The notes: generated by a model not told the origin, from the letters alone. A stretch of 38,912 bases of DNA from Candidatus Hydrogenedentota bacterium (GCA_019637335.1 JAHBVV010000043.1:1-38912); one strand, 5' to 3'; positions 26,230 to 35,140 are shown, counted from the first letter of the stretch. Made by a program: numbers and translations.

Positions 26230-29154
26230 ATGAAGCCGTGGAGATTCACCTTTTTCCTCGCCCAGGTCCTCCTGATCACGCTGGCCTGTGGAAGCGCTAT
26301 CGCCGCCCCGCAAACGCCCGTGCAGGTCGTCCTGCCCGATGACCTCGCGGCGGCGCTCGCCGCCGATCTGCCCCCAAACCTCCAGCCCGTGCCCCGCTCC
26401 GGACTGGACGCGGAAGCGCTCGTGGCGCACGCGGCGGCCGGCGGCGCCATCGTCTGGATCGGTTCGCCCGACGGGCTGCCGCCCGAGTTATGGATCCAGA
26501 GTTTCGAACTGTCACCGGAACCCCTGAATATCTCCCAGGCCGCCGCCGCGCCCGTGGACCTGCCCGCGGCCTTTCAAATGATTGCCCGCGCGGAATCGGC
26601 CTTCCTCTACAGCGCAAACGAATTCCCCAAGCACAACATCGACGAGGAAATTCGGGCCGATTTCCTGCCCATCCTGGCGGCGCGGGATCGTTTCGGCGAA
26701 GTCATCGGTTATCCCGGCGTGCTGGTGAGCCATGTCGCGCCGTCGCTCGTGAAGAACCGTTTCGATGGCTGCCAGGCGTATTTCTTCTTCTTTGAAGACC
26801 CCCTCGCCGCCCGGCACGAGAATCGGTGGCGGGAACTCCTCGCCGCCATCGCCCTGCGCCACGAAAGCGGGCTACAAGTGGAGTATGTCGAAACAAACTA
26901 CGCTTCCTACCGCCCCGGCGAACGCGCCCAGATTCGCGCGCGCATTCGCAACTTCCGAAGCGCGGGCGCGTCCCTCAACGTGCGCTTTTCCATCGCCGCG
27001 CCCGGCGATTCGGCGTGGCGCACGCTCGCCACGGTCCGGCGCGTCGCCGGGGGCGACAGCGCAACGGAGGCCGTGGCGGATTTCCCCGTCAGCGGCCCCG
27101 ATGGATTGCACCGGATCCGCGTCGAAGTCCTGCAGGATGTCGCCTTGGCCGAAAAGACCGCCGTGCTCGGCGCCCCCGAAGTCATTGAGGCCCGCGAAAC
27201 CGCCATCGTGGTGCTCTCGGAGGGATGGTCCACGCCCGAACTCCTCACCGTAGACGGCCTGAATTTCGCCATCGCCGGAGAACCGGGTTTCTACGCCGGC
27301 ACGCATTACTACCCGTCGAATGTCTGGTGGGAGTGGGCCTGGCGCGATTTCCGGCCCGCGCTGGCCGACCGCGATTTCCGCGGCATGCGCCAGGCGGGCA
27401 ACCGCATCGTGCGCGTCTGGGCCGACCCCACGCTGGACGAAATATCCCTGCGCGCCAAGGACGCCGCCGTGTGGATCGCCGCATCCCACGGCATCGTGCT
27501 GGATGTGTGCGTGTTCAATCAGTGGGTGCGCGACTTGAGCTATCCCGGCGAGGACGGCGCCCAGGTCGACTTCGAATTTCGCCACCCGAAGGACTTCAAC
27601 CTCTACAGCTTTTCGCTGCGCAACTTCGATCACCAGCGCAACTACATCCAGACACTCGCCCGCCGCTGGCCGCGCGCCGGCAACGTGCTCTACAACCTGG
27701 CGAACGAAACCTACGTAAAAGATCCCGACGCGTCGCAGATGGATCCCGAGGTCCGCGCGTGGGACGAGGCGGCGTTGCCCTCCGGCGAGCGGCGCGACTC
27801 CCTGCTGTTTCAGCGCTGGGGCGAGGAACTCGAACAGGCCGTGCGGGATGCCGGCGGCGCGCAGATGGTCTTCCCGGGCTACATGTTCTCCCTGAGCATA
27901 GGCGGCGACGCCTTTCTGGGCAACGCCCTGGCGCCCTTCATGACCTGGCACGGCTACTTCTCACCGGAGGGCATTGGCCAGACTGTGCATTATTTTGATT
28001 CGATTTCTTCCGATCGCCCGCTCCTGCTGGAAGAATTTGGCAACCTGGGTTGGAACAACGCCGTCCACTATGACGCCGCTATGCACTATGCCCTCGCCGC
28101 GGGCGCCGGCGCAGCCATGTCCTACGAATGGGGCATCAGCTGGATGGCCCGGGAATCCTCCTTCGTGCCCCTGCCCATGCGCGACGCGCTGGAAGGCGCC
28201 GACCCGCGCTGGTTCCAGCCCATTGTGGACTACGCGCGCGAAAACGCCAGCGAGTCGGGGGTGGGCATCGCGCCGTGGCCGAGCGGATGGGGCTACGGCT
28301 CCATATACCATGGCACGCCCTTTCCCGCGGAAGCCGCCGAGGCCGTCCAACGCATGGCCCGGTTCGGCGATCGCTTCGCGCGCGCCAGCCAACCGGAATC
28401 CGTGTATGCCGTCATTCCAGAGGCGAACACCGTCACACTCAACACCGCCATGCCGATGTTCAAGCACCTGTGGGCGCGCGGCGTGCGCTTCGGCGTCTGG
28501 CAGGAGGTCCACCTCGATGCCCTTCCCGATTCCGCGAAGTGGGCGATTTTGCCCGCGCCGCTCTCCACGGACCAGGCCCAGGCCGCATTGCGGGAGCGCC
28601 AGGCGATGGGCCTCGTGGTGCTTGATGGCGCGGCCCTGACCGATGAAGCCATGACCCAGCTCCCCGCCGTGGACTTCGCGCCCGCGGACGGAATCAACAT
28701 GCTCGTCCGGCATACCGTACACGGCCCCTTGTACGCATTCCTGAGCGAACGAATCGATGTGGATCTAACGGCCCGGATCGATGGGAGGGAGGTAACCGCG
28801 GAGCTGGACAACTACGTGCTCGTGCAGTCGTCGCCCGGGGGCCCGACCCTGATCGAAGCATCGGGCACAGTGGCTGTGGACGGTGATCCCGTCTTTTCGG
28901 CGGAAGGAGGCCGGGTCATCGCCGCTTCGGTGGACGGATCGCCGCTGCGTTCCGCCGCACGATGGAAAGTCGCTGTCAGCAGCGCCCCGACTGTGCTCGA
29001 CGTTCCGCGCGCCATCGCCGGGGTGGAGGTGCTGCGCAACGATAGCGGCCAGACCGCCCGCGTGGAAATCGCGCCCGGCGCTACCCAGATCACCATCGAC
29101 CGCGAAATGGCCCGGTACCCCGTATTGATCAAATTCCAGGCGCCCGCCCAATGA
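26230..29154 (+). CDS. Large exported clan GH-A-like glycosidase candidate
   Basis: A 974-aa protein with a signal peptide (cleavage near GSAIA). Residues about 25-210 show no family I recognise. Next is a beta-sandwich-like segment (VEYVETNYASYRPGERAQIRA), then a catalytic-type barrel: FAIAGEPGFYAGTHYYPSN, QAGNRIVRVWADP, YNLANE with E493 at the acid/base position, and LLLEEFGN with E602 (or E601) at the nucleophile position. A beta-rich C-terminal part follows. The N-E and E-F-G sites fit GH5, GH2 and related clan A enzymes. ATG at 26230 is chosen for GGAG 6 nt upstream and the signal peptide; an upstream in-frame ATG at 26203 has no better site. It lies 24 bp before the next gene. Confidence 0.8.
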   Translation: MKPWRFTFFLAQVLLITLACGSAIAAPQTPVQVVLPDDLAAALAADLPPNLQPVPRSGLDAEALVAHAAAGGAIVWIGSPDGLPPELWIQSFELSPEPLNISQAAAAPVDLPAAFQMIARAESAFLYSANEFPKHNIDEEIRADFLPILAARDRFGEVIGYPGVLVSHVAPSLVKNRFDGCQAYFFFFEDPLAARHENRWRELLAAIALRHESGLQVEYVETNYASYRPGERAQIRARIRNFRSAGASLNVRFSIAAPGDSAWRTLATVRRVAGGDSATEAVADFPVSGPDGLHRIRVEVLQDVALAEKTAVLGAPEVIEARETAIVVLSEGWSTPELLTVDGLNFAIAGEPGFYAGTHYYPSNVWWEWAWRDFRPALADRDFRGMRQAGNRIVRVWADPTLDEISLRAKDAAVWIAASHGIVLDVCVFNQWVRDLSYPGEDGAQVDFEFRHPKDFNLYSFSLRNFDHQRNYIQTLARRWPRAGNVLYNLANETYVKDPDASQMDPEVRAWDEAALPSGERRDSLLFQRWGEELEQAVRDAGGAQMVFPGYMFSLSIGGDAFLGNALAPFMTWHGYFSPEGIGQTVHYFDSISSDRPLLLEEFGNLGWNNAVHYDAAMHYALAAGAGAAMSYEWGISWMARESSFVPLPMRDALEGADPRWFQPIVDYARENASESGVGIAPWPSGWGYGSIYHGTPFPAEAAEAVQRMARFGDRFARASQPESVYAVIPEANTVTLNTAMPMFKHLWARGVRFGVWQEVHLDALPDSAKWAILPAPLSTDQAQAALRERQAMGLVVLDGAALTDEAMTQLPAVDFAPADGINMLVRHTVHGPLYAFLSERIDVDLTARIDGREVTAELDNYVLVQSSPGGPTLIEASGTVAVDGDPVFSAEGGRVIAASVDGSPLRSAARWKVAVSSAPTVLDVPRAIAGVEVLRNDSGQTARVEIAPGATQITIDREMARYPVLIKFQAPAQ

Positions 29155-29178
29155 CCCCGCCGGCCCTGGACGCAACAC

Positions 29179-31122
29179 ATGCAGGTGTATAGTTCAATGA
29201 AACCCGTTCGATTGGCTGCCAATCTCATCCTGCTCCTCGCGATTCTGGCCGCAACTTCGCCTGCCCCGGCGGAGTTTGTACCCCTGGAAGGCATGGCAAT
29301 CCAGGGCCCGATCACGCCTTCGGAAGGGGAACTGCTCGCGGTGCGGGCGTTCAATATGCGCCTGGCCCAATTCACTGGAACGCCGGCTCCAGTGCTCTGG
29401 GGCGCCGCCAACAACCCGCCCGCCACGCTGCTCGTGGGTACGCGTGTAAGCCAGCCCGACGCCTTCGCGGAGTTCGCGGGAGCGCTCCCCGACGTCCCAA
29501 ATAGCGACGCGGCGGATCAGTCGTATCGTATCGCGTCCACAGAATCCCGCATTGTCGCATTGGGGGCCGGCGCATCGACCTCGGGTCGATCCTCCCTCGG
29601 GCTTGGCTACGCCCTGGGTGAGTTGCTCCGCCGCCTCGACAAGCGCGACGGCGTCTGGGGTTTTGAGCTTCCGGACTACCCCATCACCGGCGCGCCCGCG
29701 ATGCCAAACCGAACGCTCTACCTGAACAGCGGCGCGGGCCGGCCCAAAGGCGTTTCCCTGGAACATCTTTCCGAGGCCGAATTGACGGGCTATGTCGATT
29801 TCCTCATCGAATCGGGCATTTCTCGCTTGTCCTTCTGGCAGGTCCACCCCGGTTACCTCTATCCGGGGAATGCCGAAGCGCAGCGGCCTGGCAACGTACG
29901 CATTCACCAGGTGCTGCGCACGATCTTCGACTACGCGCGCCGCCGGGGCCTCGAGGTCTACCACCAGTTGACCCCGGCCTATATCGACCCGAGCCCGCTC
30001 GGCGATCCGGATCGCTATCGCGGCGTCGGCTGGTACACCGAGAAGGCGGGCCACGGCGGCATCTGCTGGAGCCAACGCGAGGTCCGCGAACTCGCACAGA
30101 AAATGGTGCGCCTCGAGATGGAGTACTTCTCGCCGGTCGACGGCTACGTCGTGTGGTTCTATGATCCGGCGGGCTGCTTCTGCGATCAGTGCAAGCCCAA
30201 CCAGGCCGGCGTTCTCTACGATCAGTATCAGAGCATCGCCGCGCGCGCGAACGACATCAGTCCCAGAGCCCGCATGCAGGCCGTACTCTGGCCCACATGG
30301 ATTTTCCCGCAATACGAGCACGAGGGCATTCCCTTCAATGCGGAGGAGCGCGACGCCTTCGTGAAGGACTTCCTCGGGCGGCTTGCGGCGGCAAACCCGC
30401 CGCGCACGGTCTCCATCATGGACAGTTGCGAAGGCGAGTACACGAATATCTTCAACGGGCTCGTGGACCCCACCGTTTTCCAGCGCAACGGGTTTATCTA
30501 CAGCCTGCTCGGCTATCCGGGCGAAACCGCGAATATCTTCATGCCGTACCGATTCGGGCAGCAGGGCAGCGTGCTGGGGAAGGCGCGCGATGCCGGCCTG
30601 GAGGAGTCCACCCTCTATGATCACTATGCGCCGGTGAGCCAGCCGGTCGTGCATGGCTTCGCGCGCATCCTGTATGACAAGACGATCGACGGCCCCGCCG
30701 CCCTTGCGTCGTATGCCGCCACCGTGGCCAAGGCCGATGCGCGTGCGCCGTTCACCGCCATGCTGGAGGCCCTCGGCGCCATGGACGACGCCACGACCTA
30801 TGAGGAGCGCGAGACGCACCTGGATGCCGCGGACGCCGCCTGGCGGATGGCCGCCGAAAGCCCCGATCTGCACGTGTCCCGCGAATGGATGGACGGCTAC
30901 CTGCGCGCGCAGCGCCACTACCTGGCCATGGCGCGCACAACCACACCCGAATCCTTCCTCCAGGCCTATGAGGCGTTCAAGGCCGGCATCGGCGCCATTC
31001 CCATGTACGAGGATTTCGCGGCGCGCTCCCTCACGCCGAAGGTTGTCGCGGAAATGCAGGTCGGTACTTACTGGCGCCACCCCTGTGGCGACGCGACATC
31101 GAAGGGCGTTCCCACGCATTAG
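29179..31122 (+). CDS. Exported TIM-barrel protein, paralogue A (CxCxxC)
   Basis: A 647-aa protein. After the signal peptide (cleavage near SPAPA), residues about 35-175 look like the alpha/beta N-terminal domain of GH20- or GH67-type enzymes (AVRAFNMRLAQFTG, LLVGTRV, LGLGYALGELLRRLD). A barrel follows: MPNRTLYLNSG, YVDFLIESGISRLSFWQ, YHQLTPAYIDP, MVRLEMEYFSPVDGYVVWFYDPAGCFCDQC (split here only in description) with C333, C335 and C338. A helical C-terminal region ends near LTPKVVAEMQ. Closely related along its full length to the next gene product, so a tandem duplication. Start may be 29179 or the in-frame ATG at 29197. Substrate unknown; DG-x5-YDP is the best candidate for an active-site strand. 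Confidence 0.75.
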   Translation: MQVYSSMKPVRLAANLILLLAILAATSPAPAEFVPLEGMAIQGPITPSEGELLAVRAFNMRLAQFTGTPAPVLWGAANNPPATLLVGTRVSQPDAFAEFAGALPDVPNSDAADQSYRIASTESRIVALGAGASTSGRSSLGLGYALGELLRRLDKRDGVWGFELPDYPITGAPAMPNRTLYLNSGAGRPKGVSLEHLSEAELTGYVDFLIESGISRLSFWQVHPGYLYPGNAEAQRPGNVRIHQVLRTIFDYARRRGLEVYHQLTPAYIDPSPLGDPDRYRGVGWYTEKAGHGGICWSQREVRELAQKMVRLEMEYFSPVDGYVVWFYDPAGCFCDQCKPNQAGVLYDQYQSIAARANDISPRARMQAVLWPTWIFPQYEHEGIPFNAEERDAFVKDFLGRLAAANPPRTVSIMDSCEGEYTNIFNGLVDPTVFQRNGFIYSLLGYPGETANIFMPYRFGQQGSVLGKARDAGLEESTLYDHYAPVSQPVVHGFARILYDKTIDGPAALASYAATVAKADARAPFTAMLEALGAMDDATTYEERETHLDAADAAWRMAAESPDLHVSREWMDGYLRAQRHYLAMARTTTPESFLQAYEAFKAGIGAIPMYEDFAARSLTPKVVAEMQVGTYWRHPCGDATSKGVPTH

Positions 31123-31152
31123 CAACCCACCCACATCCGCGGAGGAATGAAC

Positions 31153-33078
31153 GTGCTGAATAAGCCGCATACAACCATCGCCGGGGCGCTGCTCGCCCTG
31201 CTGCTGGCCGCGCACGCGCCGCTGTGCAAGGCGGAACACTTCGTGCCGGTGCGTGACATGGTAATCCATGGCCCCGGAACGCCAACCGAGGCGGAGCTGC
31301 TCGCCGTGCGCAGCTTCACCGGGGCCGTCGCGCGCATTACGGGGGCGCCGCTTCCACAGGCCTGGGGCGGCGACGTCGCGGTGGGGGAGATCCCGCTTCG
31401 CGTGGGAAACGCCACCACGCTCGGTGCGCGGCTCGAATCGGTTGACCGCTCCGAGCTACCGGCGGGCGATGCGGACGCGCGGCGCCAGTCCTACGTCGTC
31501 GCGGCGTCTCCGGATGGCGGTATTCTCGCGGCGGGCCTCGGCGAGGAGGAGGAGGCGCGCGCCTTTCTCGGCCTGGGCTACGCCCTGGGCGACTTGCTGC
31601 GACGCCTGGATATGCGTGATGGCGCGTGGGGCTTCGTCTTGCCGGAGGAACCCATCCTCGCCGCGCCGGCCATGCCCAACCGCACGCTCTACCTCATGAA
31701 CAGCAACCACATGAACCCCGGCCTGTCGATCGAGTACTTCAGCGAGGCGGATATCGAGGCCTACGTGGATTTCCTCGTCGAGGCGCGCTACTCCAGGGTC
31801 TCCCTCTGGCAGTGGACCGCAAACATGCTGTACCCCGGTAATTTCGAGGAAAATCGCGCCCGCAACCAGATGACCCACCGCGCCATGCGCCACCTGTTTC
31901 GCTATGCGCGCCAGCGCGGCCTCCACGCCTACCACCAGCTCGCGCCCATGCACGCCAACGTCAAGCTATTGCCCGACGACCCGAAATTCCGGGCGACCGG
32001 CTACTATGCTCCGAACAGCATTTGCTGGGCCCAGCCCGAAGCCCGCGACCTCGCGAAAAACATGGCGCGCCTGGAGATGGAGTACTACGGGCCCGTGGAC
32101 GGCTATATCGTATGGTTCTACGACCCGGGCGGCTGCTTTTGCGACGTATGCAAGCCGAACCAGGCCCAACACTTGTTCGAGCAATTCACGATGGTGCATG
32201 AACTATCGAAAACCATCAGCCCCGGTGCGGAATTCCAGGCCGTGCTCTGGCCCACGTGGTGTTTTCACGAGTACACGGACCGCGGCATACCCTACGAGGA
32301 CCCCGAGGAAGTGAACGCCTTCGTCTCCGATTTCCTCGGCAAGATGCGAGGCGCGTTCGGACCGCGTGAAATCACCATCATGGACACGGCGGAACTGGAA
32401 GGCTCGAACATCTACAACGGCCTCGTGGATCCAGCCGGCTTCAAGCGCTCCGCCTTCCTCTACAGCGTCATGGGACTGCCGAGTGAGTCCGTGTTCCCCT
32501 TCGCCTCCTTCAAAATCAACGAGATCGCCCGCGTCATGGGCCGCGCGCGCGACCGGGGCGTGGAGGACGCAAACTTTTTCATCCAATACGCCAACGTGAA
32601 CCGACCGTCGGTGTACGCCTTCGGTCATGTGCTGTACGACCGAAACACCACGGCGGAGGCCGTGCTTCGCGGATTCGCCGCAACGGAGGCCGCTGGCGAA
32701 GCGCGCGAACTCCTGTATCATGTTCTTGATCGCCTGGAGGCCATGCAGGCGGCCGCGACCTACGACGCAAAGGAGACAGCGCTCGGCGAGGTGAAGACCG
32801 CCTGGGAGGCGCTGAGCGCGCATCCCCGCTACCTCGGCAACCGCGAATGGCTTGAGGGATTCGTGCGGTCGCAGCAACACTACCTCGGCATGGCCCGCGC
32901 CGCGTCGGAGGTGGAATTTACCGATCAGCTGAATACGCTCAAGGCAAAACTCGCCGAAATTCCGATGTGGGAAGATTTCGCGAGACGTGTACTGAGCCCG
33001 GCTCTCGCCGCGGGCCACATTCAGACGTACTGGCGCGGCCCGCTCAACGACCCGAATATCGTGGGCCTTCCGAAGTAG
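31153..33078 (+). CDS. Exported TIM-barrel protein, paralogue B (CxCxxC)
   Basis: About 641 aa. GTG at 31153 is preferred: GGAGG at 31141-31145 is 7 nt upstream, whereas the ATG at 31147 is only 1 nt away. Domain order equals that of its neighbour: signal peptide (near LCKAE), N-terminal alpha/beta domain (LLAVRSFTGAVARITG, LGLGYALGDLLRRLDMRD) and a barrel with MPNRTLYLMNSNHM, YVDFLVEARYSRVSLWQW and VDGYIVWFYDPGG. C328, C330 and C333 (CFCDVC) follow, then QAVLWPTWCFHEY. Identity with the upstream paralogue is high around the DP-Cys motif and lower in the N-terminal domain. Last gene of the operon, followed by a hairpin. Confidence 0.75.
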   Translation: MLNKPHTTIAGALLALLLAAHAPLCKAEHFVPVRDMVIHGPGTPTEAELLAVRSFTGAVARITGAPLPQAWGGDVAVGEIPLRVGNATTLGARLESVDRSELPAGDADARRQSYVVAASPDGGILAAGLGEEEEARAFLGLGYALGDLLRRLDMRDGAWGFVLPEEPILAAPAMPNRTLYLMNSNHMNPGLSIEYFSEADIEAYVDFLVEARYSRVSLWQWTANMLYPGNFEENRARNQMTHRAMRHLFRYARQRGLHAYHQLAPMHANVKLLPDDPKFRATGYYAPNSICWAQPEARDLAKNMARLEMEYYGPVDGYIVWFYDPGGCFCDVCKPNQAQHLFEQFTMVHELSKTISPGAEFQAVLWPTWCFHEYTDRGIPYEDPEEVNAFVSDFLGKMRGAFGPREITIMDTAELEGSNIYNGLVDPAGFKRSAFLYSVMGLPSESVFPFASFKINEIARVMGRARDRGVEDANFFIQYANVNRPSVYAFGHVLYDRNTTAEAVLRGFAATEAAGEARELLYHVLDRLEAMQAAATYDAKETALGEVKTAWEALSAHPRYLGNREWLEGFVRSQQHYLGMARAASEVEFTDQLNTLKAKLAEIPMWEDFARRVLSPALAAGHIQTYWRGPLNDPNIVGLPK

Positions 33079-33081
33079 CAG

Positions 33082-33110
33082 CCGATGCCTCGGCGTCCTG
33101 GCATCGGTTT
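33082..33110 (+). terminator. Probable intrinsic terminator of the glycan operon
   Basis: CCGATGCC (33082-33089) pairs with GGCATCGG (33100-33107), an 8-bp perfect stem with a 10-nt loop, starting just after the stop codon. A short TTT follows, then GGG, so the U-tract is weak. Confidence 0.55.
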
Positions 33111-33626
33111 GGGTGACACTTTAGCTGCCTGAACGAGCATGTATAGTCCCAGGCACGCCGGCAATTTGGGAGGAAGCACGGTAAGAGGATCGCGGGCATT
33201 CCTGCCTGCGGCAACGCCCGCTTCGGCATTCGACGGGCATGGCTCGCCTGGAATAGGACCCACGCATCCCCAAAACCGGAATGCAGTGGGGGCCGGGGTC
33301 AATTCACAAGCGCAGCGATCACATCAAGTATTGCGCTCCCGCTGCCGCAGGCAGGCCGAAGGTGCGCCGTGGCGTAAATGTCCGCGATCTCTTGATTCAC
33401 GCTCTCGTGACCGAAAAATGCGTTAACACCGGGGGAACTTCATTACGCTATAGTGTTACCGGTTCGGTAGCCATCGCCATTTTCGCAGGAGAGAGCGCCC
33501 GCGCGACAATGCGCCGAAGGCGCGCATCATACCAGCCCGGAACAAGGGCCCGGGATCATCGGCCATGGAAGGCAGGGGAGAGGGCTGAAGGCTCGTATCA
33601 TGGATGCATGGCGCCAGCCAGCCCCG
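33111..33626. other. Convergent intergenic DNA, no gene seen
   Basis: About 515 bp between the ends of two convergent genes. No frame here has a ribosome site and recognisable motif. Short inverted elements occur (GCGGGC ... GCCCGC near 33197-33220; ACCG-GTT-CGGT near 33460), without clear function. Confidence 0.4.
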
Positions 33627-34709
33627 TCAGTGGCGCCCGGACTTGGGCCGGCCGGTCGACGCACGCTCCACCACGCGCGGCACGATCAGAATCTCGCGCG
33701 GACGGACGCTCGACTGGCGCGCGTCCATCCGCTGGAGGATGCACTCGGCGGCCTTGCGGCCAATCTGCTCCTCGTGCTGCTCCACAGTCGTGAGCGGTAT
33801 TTCCAGGTACTTCGCCGCCAGCACGTCGTCATACCCCATCAGCGAGATATCGCCGGGAATCGAGTAGTCATTGGCGCGAAGCAATTGCATGGCCTGCATC
33901 GCAAGCATATCGTTGACCGCAAAGACCGCGGTCAGGTGTTCCCGGCGCACAAAGTCCACAAATCCCTGGCCCAGCTGCTTGTGCGCGCCGGCGCTGAACA
34001 CCCGGTTCTCGGGAAGGGAGAGCCGGTGCTCCGCGAGCGCCTGCTTGAAACCCTCCAGGCGCGCCCGGGACGTGAACACCCAGTCCACATAGCCGATTTC
34101 CCGGTGGCCCTTCTCCGCCAGGTGCGCCGCCGCCTCGTAGCCGCCCCGGTAGTGGTCGCAGTTGATGAACACGCAGCGGTCAAGCAGATCCTCGGGGCAG
34201 TGGTCGATGACCACCAGCGGCGGGCCGGTCACATTCGACGCCAGGTCCATCACCGGCACGCCGCCGGAAATGAGCACAACCCCCGCCGCCTGCTGCCCCG
34301 TCATGATCCGGTTGAACAGGCCGCGCTCGGAATCCGCGCGATAGCCCGTGCAGGAAAGCTCCACGATCACGCCCGCTTCCCGCAGGTGTTTTTCGACGCT
34401 GCCGACCACCTCCACGTTGAACGGGTTGGACATGTCGGGCACAATCAGCGCCACGCGCTTGCTCGTCCGGATCTGGAGCGCCGCCGCGTCCTGCATGCTC
34501 ACGAACGTGCCGCGGCCGTGCTCCCGGCGGACGAAGCCCTCCGACTCCATCTCCGTAATGGCCCGCACCGCCGTCACCTTGCTGACCCGAAACTTCTCCA
34601 TGATCTCCGATATGGAGTAGATCCGGGCGCCGGGGAGAAGCTCGCCGTCACGTATCTGCCCCAGAATCTCGTTGCGTATCTGGATATACTTGGGAGAGGA
34701 AGTAGTCAC
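33627..34709 (-). CDS. GntR-HTH / LacI-type ligand-domain transcriptional regulator
   Basis: A 360-aa regulator. Residues 4-72 are a GntR winged helix (SPKYIQIRNEILGQIRDG, SISEIMEKFRVSKVTAVRAI, EGFVRREHGRGTFVS). Residues about 85-360 form a periplasmic-binding-like effector domain (RVALIVPDMSNPFNVEVV, GVVLISGG, FAVNDMLAMQAMQLLRAND, DISLMGYDDV). This is the AraR-type layout, usually a sugar-released repressor. Start is assigned to GTG at 34709 because the HTH begins immediately after it and 360 aa is normal for the class; the frame is open to 35039, across the MITE, without domain content. The ribosome site is weak, so the start is uncertain. It is divergent from the cupin-aminotransferase-dehydrogenase operon and convergent with the glycan operon, both likely targets. 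Confidence 0.88.
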   Translation of the reverse strand: MTTSSPKYIQIRNEILGQIRDGELLPGARIYSISEIMEKFRVSKVTAVRAITEMESEGFVRREHGRGTFVSMQDAAALQIRTSKRVALIVPDMSNPFNVEVVGSVEKHLREAGVIVELSCTGYRADSERGLFNRIMTGQQAAGVVLISGGVPVMDLASNVTGPPLVVIDHCPEDLLDRCVFINCDHYRGGYEAAAHLAEKGHREIGYVDWVFTSRARLEGFKQALAEHRLSLPENRVFSAGAHKQLGQGFVDFVRREHLTAVFAVNDMLAMQAMQLLRANDYSIPGDISLMGYDDVLAAKYLEIPLTTVEQHEEQIGRKAAECILQRMDARQSSVRPREILIVPRVVERASTGRPKSGRH

Positions 34710-34790
34710 GCGGTGTCGTACCAGAATATCCTGCAAAACGCGCCCGCCGGCCGGAATCCGGCTGCGGAGCGCGAAAAAGTAACAACCTGC

Positions 34791-34835
34791 CAGTCTATCA
34801 GTAGAGCTTATACCACATTGACCAGCCCGGTGCAA
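34791..34835 (-). promoter_or_regulatory. Sigma-70 promoter and possible operator of the regulator gene
   Basis: On the minus strand, TTGCAC (34835-34830), a 17-bp spacer and TATAAG (34812-34807) give a good promoter with a start near 34800. The imperfect palindrome CTCTACTGATAGACTG (34806-34791) covers the predicted start and could be an autoregulatory operator. The -35 lies inside the left 10-bp target duplication of the MITE. Confidence 0.6.
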
Positions 34836-34838
34836 CGT

Positions 34839-35066
34839 CAGGGAAATCGCATTTAAACTCGATCTCGGTATATGGGCGTAAACTTGAGTCGATTTGGAAC
34901 CTTCAATCAACGATAGTGAGCGTTTTGGAGCGCCGGCATCTGTGCCGGCACGGTCAGGGATTCGCCGCAGGCGAAATGCCAGCGCTCCAACACGCGCCCT
35001 TTTTAACATTGAAGGTGGTTCATGTGGCGCTCGGCTCAAGTTGGAAGTTTAAATGCGATTGCCCTG
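34839..35066. mobile_element. MITE-like element with 21-bp inverted repeats and 10-bp target duplication
   Basis: Terminal arms 34839-34859 and 35046-35066 are inverted repeats, 20 of 21 identical, beginning CAGGG and ending in TTTAAACT. Exact direct copies of GGTGCAACGT flank the element (34829-34838 and 35067-35076), the mark of transposition. Further nested inverted pairs follow inward: AACTTGAG/CTCAAGTT, CCTTCAAT/ATTGAAGG and GGAGCGC/GCGCTCC. The loop carries two small perfect hairpins (GCCGGCA-TCTG-TGCCGGC and TTCGCC-GCA-GGCGAA). At 228 bp it has no transposase, so it would move in trans. CAGGG ends and 8-10 bp duplications are, as I recall, features of the ISAs1 family; that link is inference. 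Confidence 0.85.
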
Positions 35067-35140
35067 GGTGCAACGTTTTCGGAGAACCGGTTGCGCATGC
35101 GGAGGGACGCGGTCGCAACGGCGGAAAAGGGTTTTTTCGC

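Noticed and set aside
29194-31269. Minus-strand open frame of nearly 700 codons
   Set aside because: It is antisense to the exported barrel protein at 29179, which has a signal peptide and a paralogue; the antisense frame has no motif.
33097-33115. TGGCATCGG followed by TTTGG as a sigma-54 promoter
   Set aside because: The -12 GC is replaced by GG, the sequence forms the right arm of a terminator-like hairpin, and no gene follows on that strand.
34710-35039. Longer N-terminus (110 residues) for the GntR/LacI-type regulator
   Set aside because: The extension would translate the MITE and the promoter, carries no domain, and the HTH starts right after the GTG at 34709.
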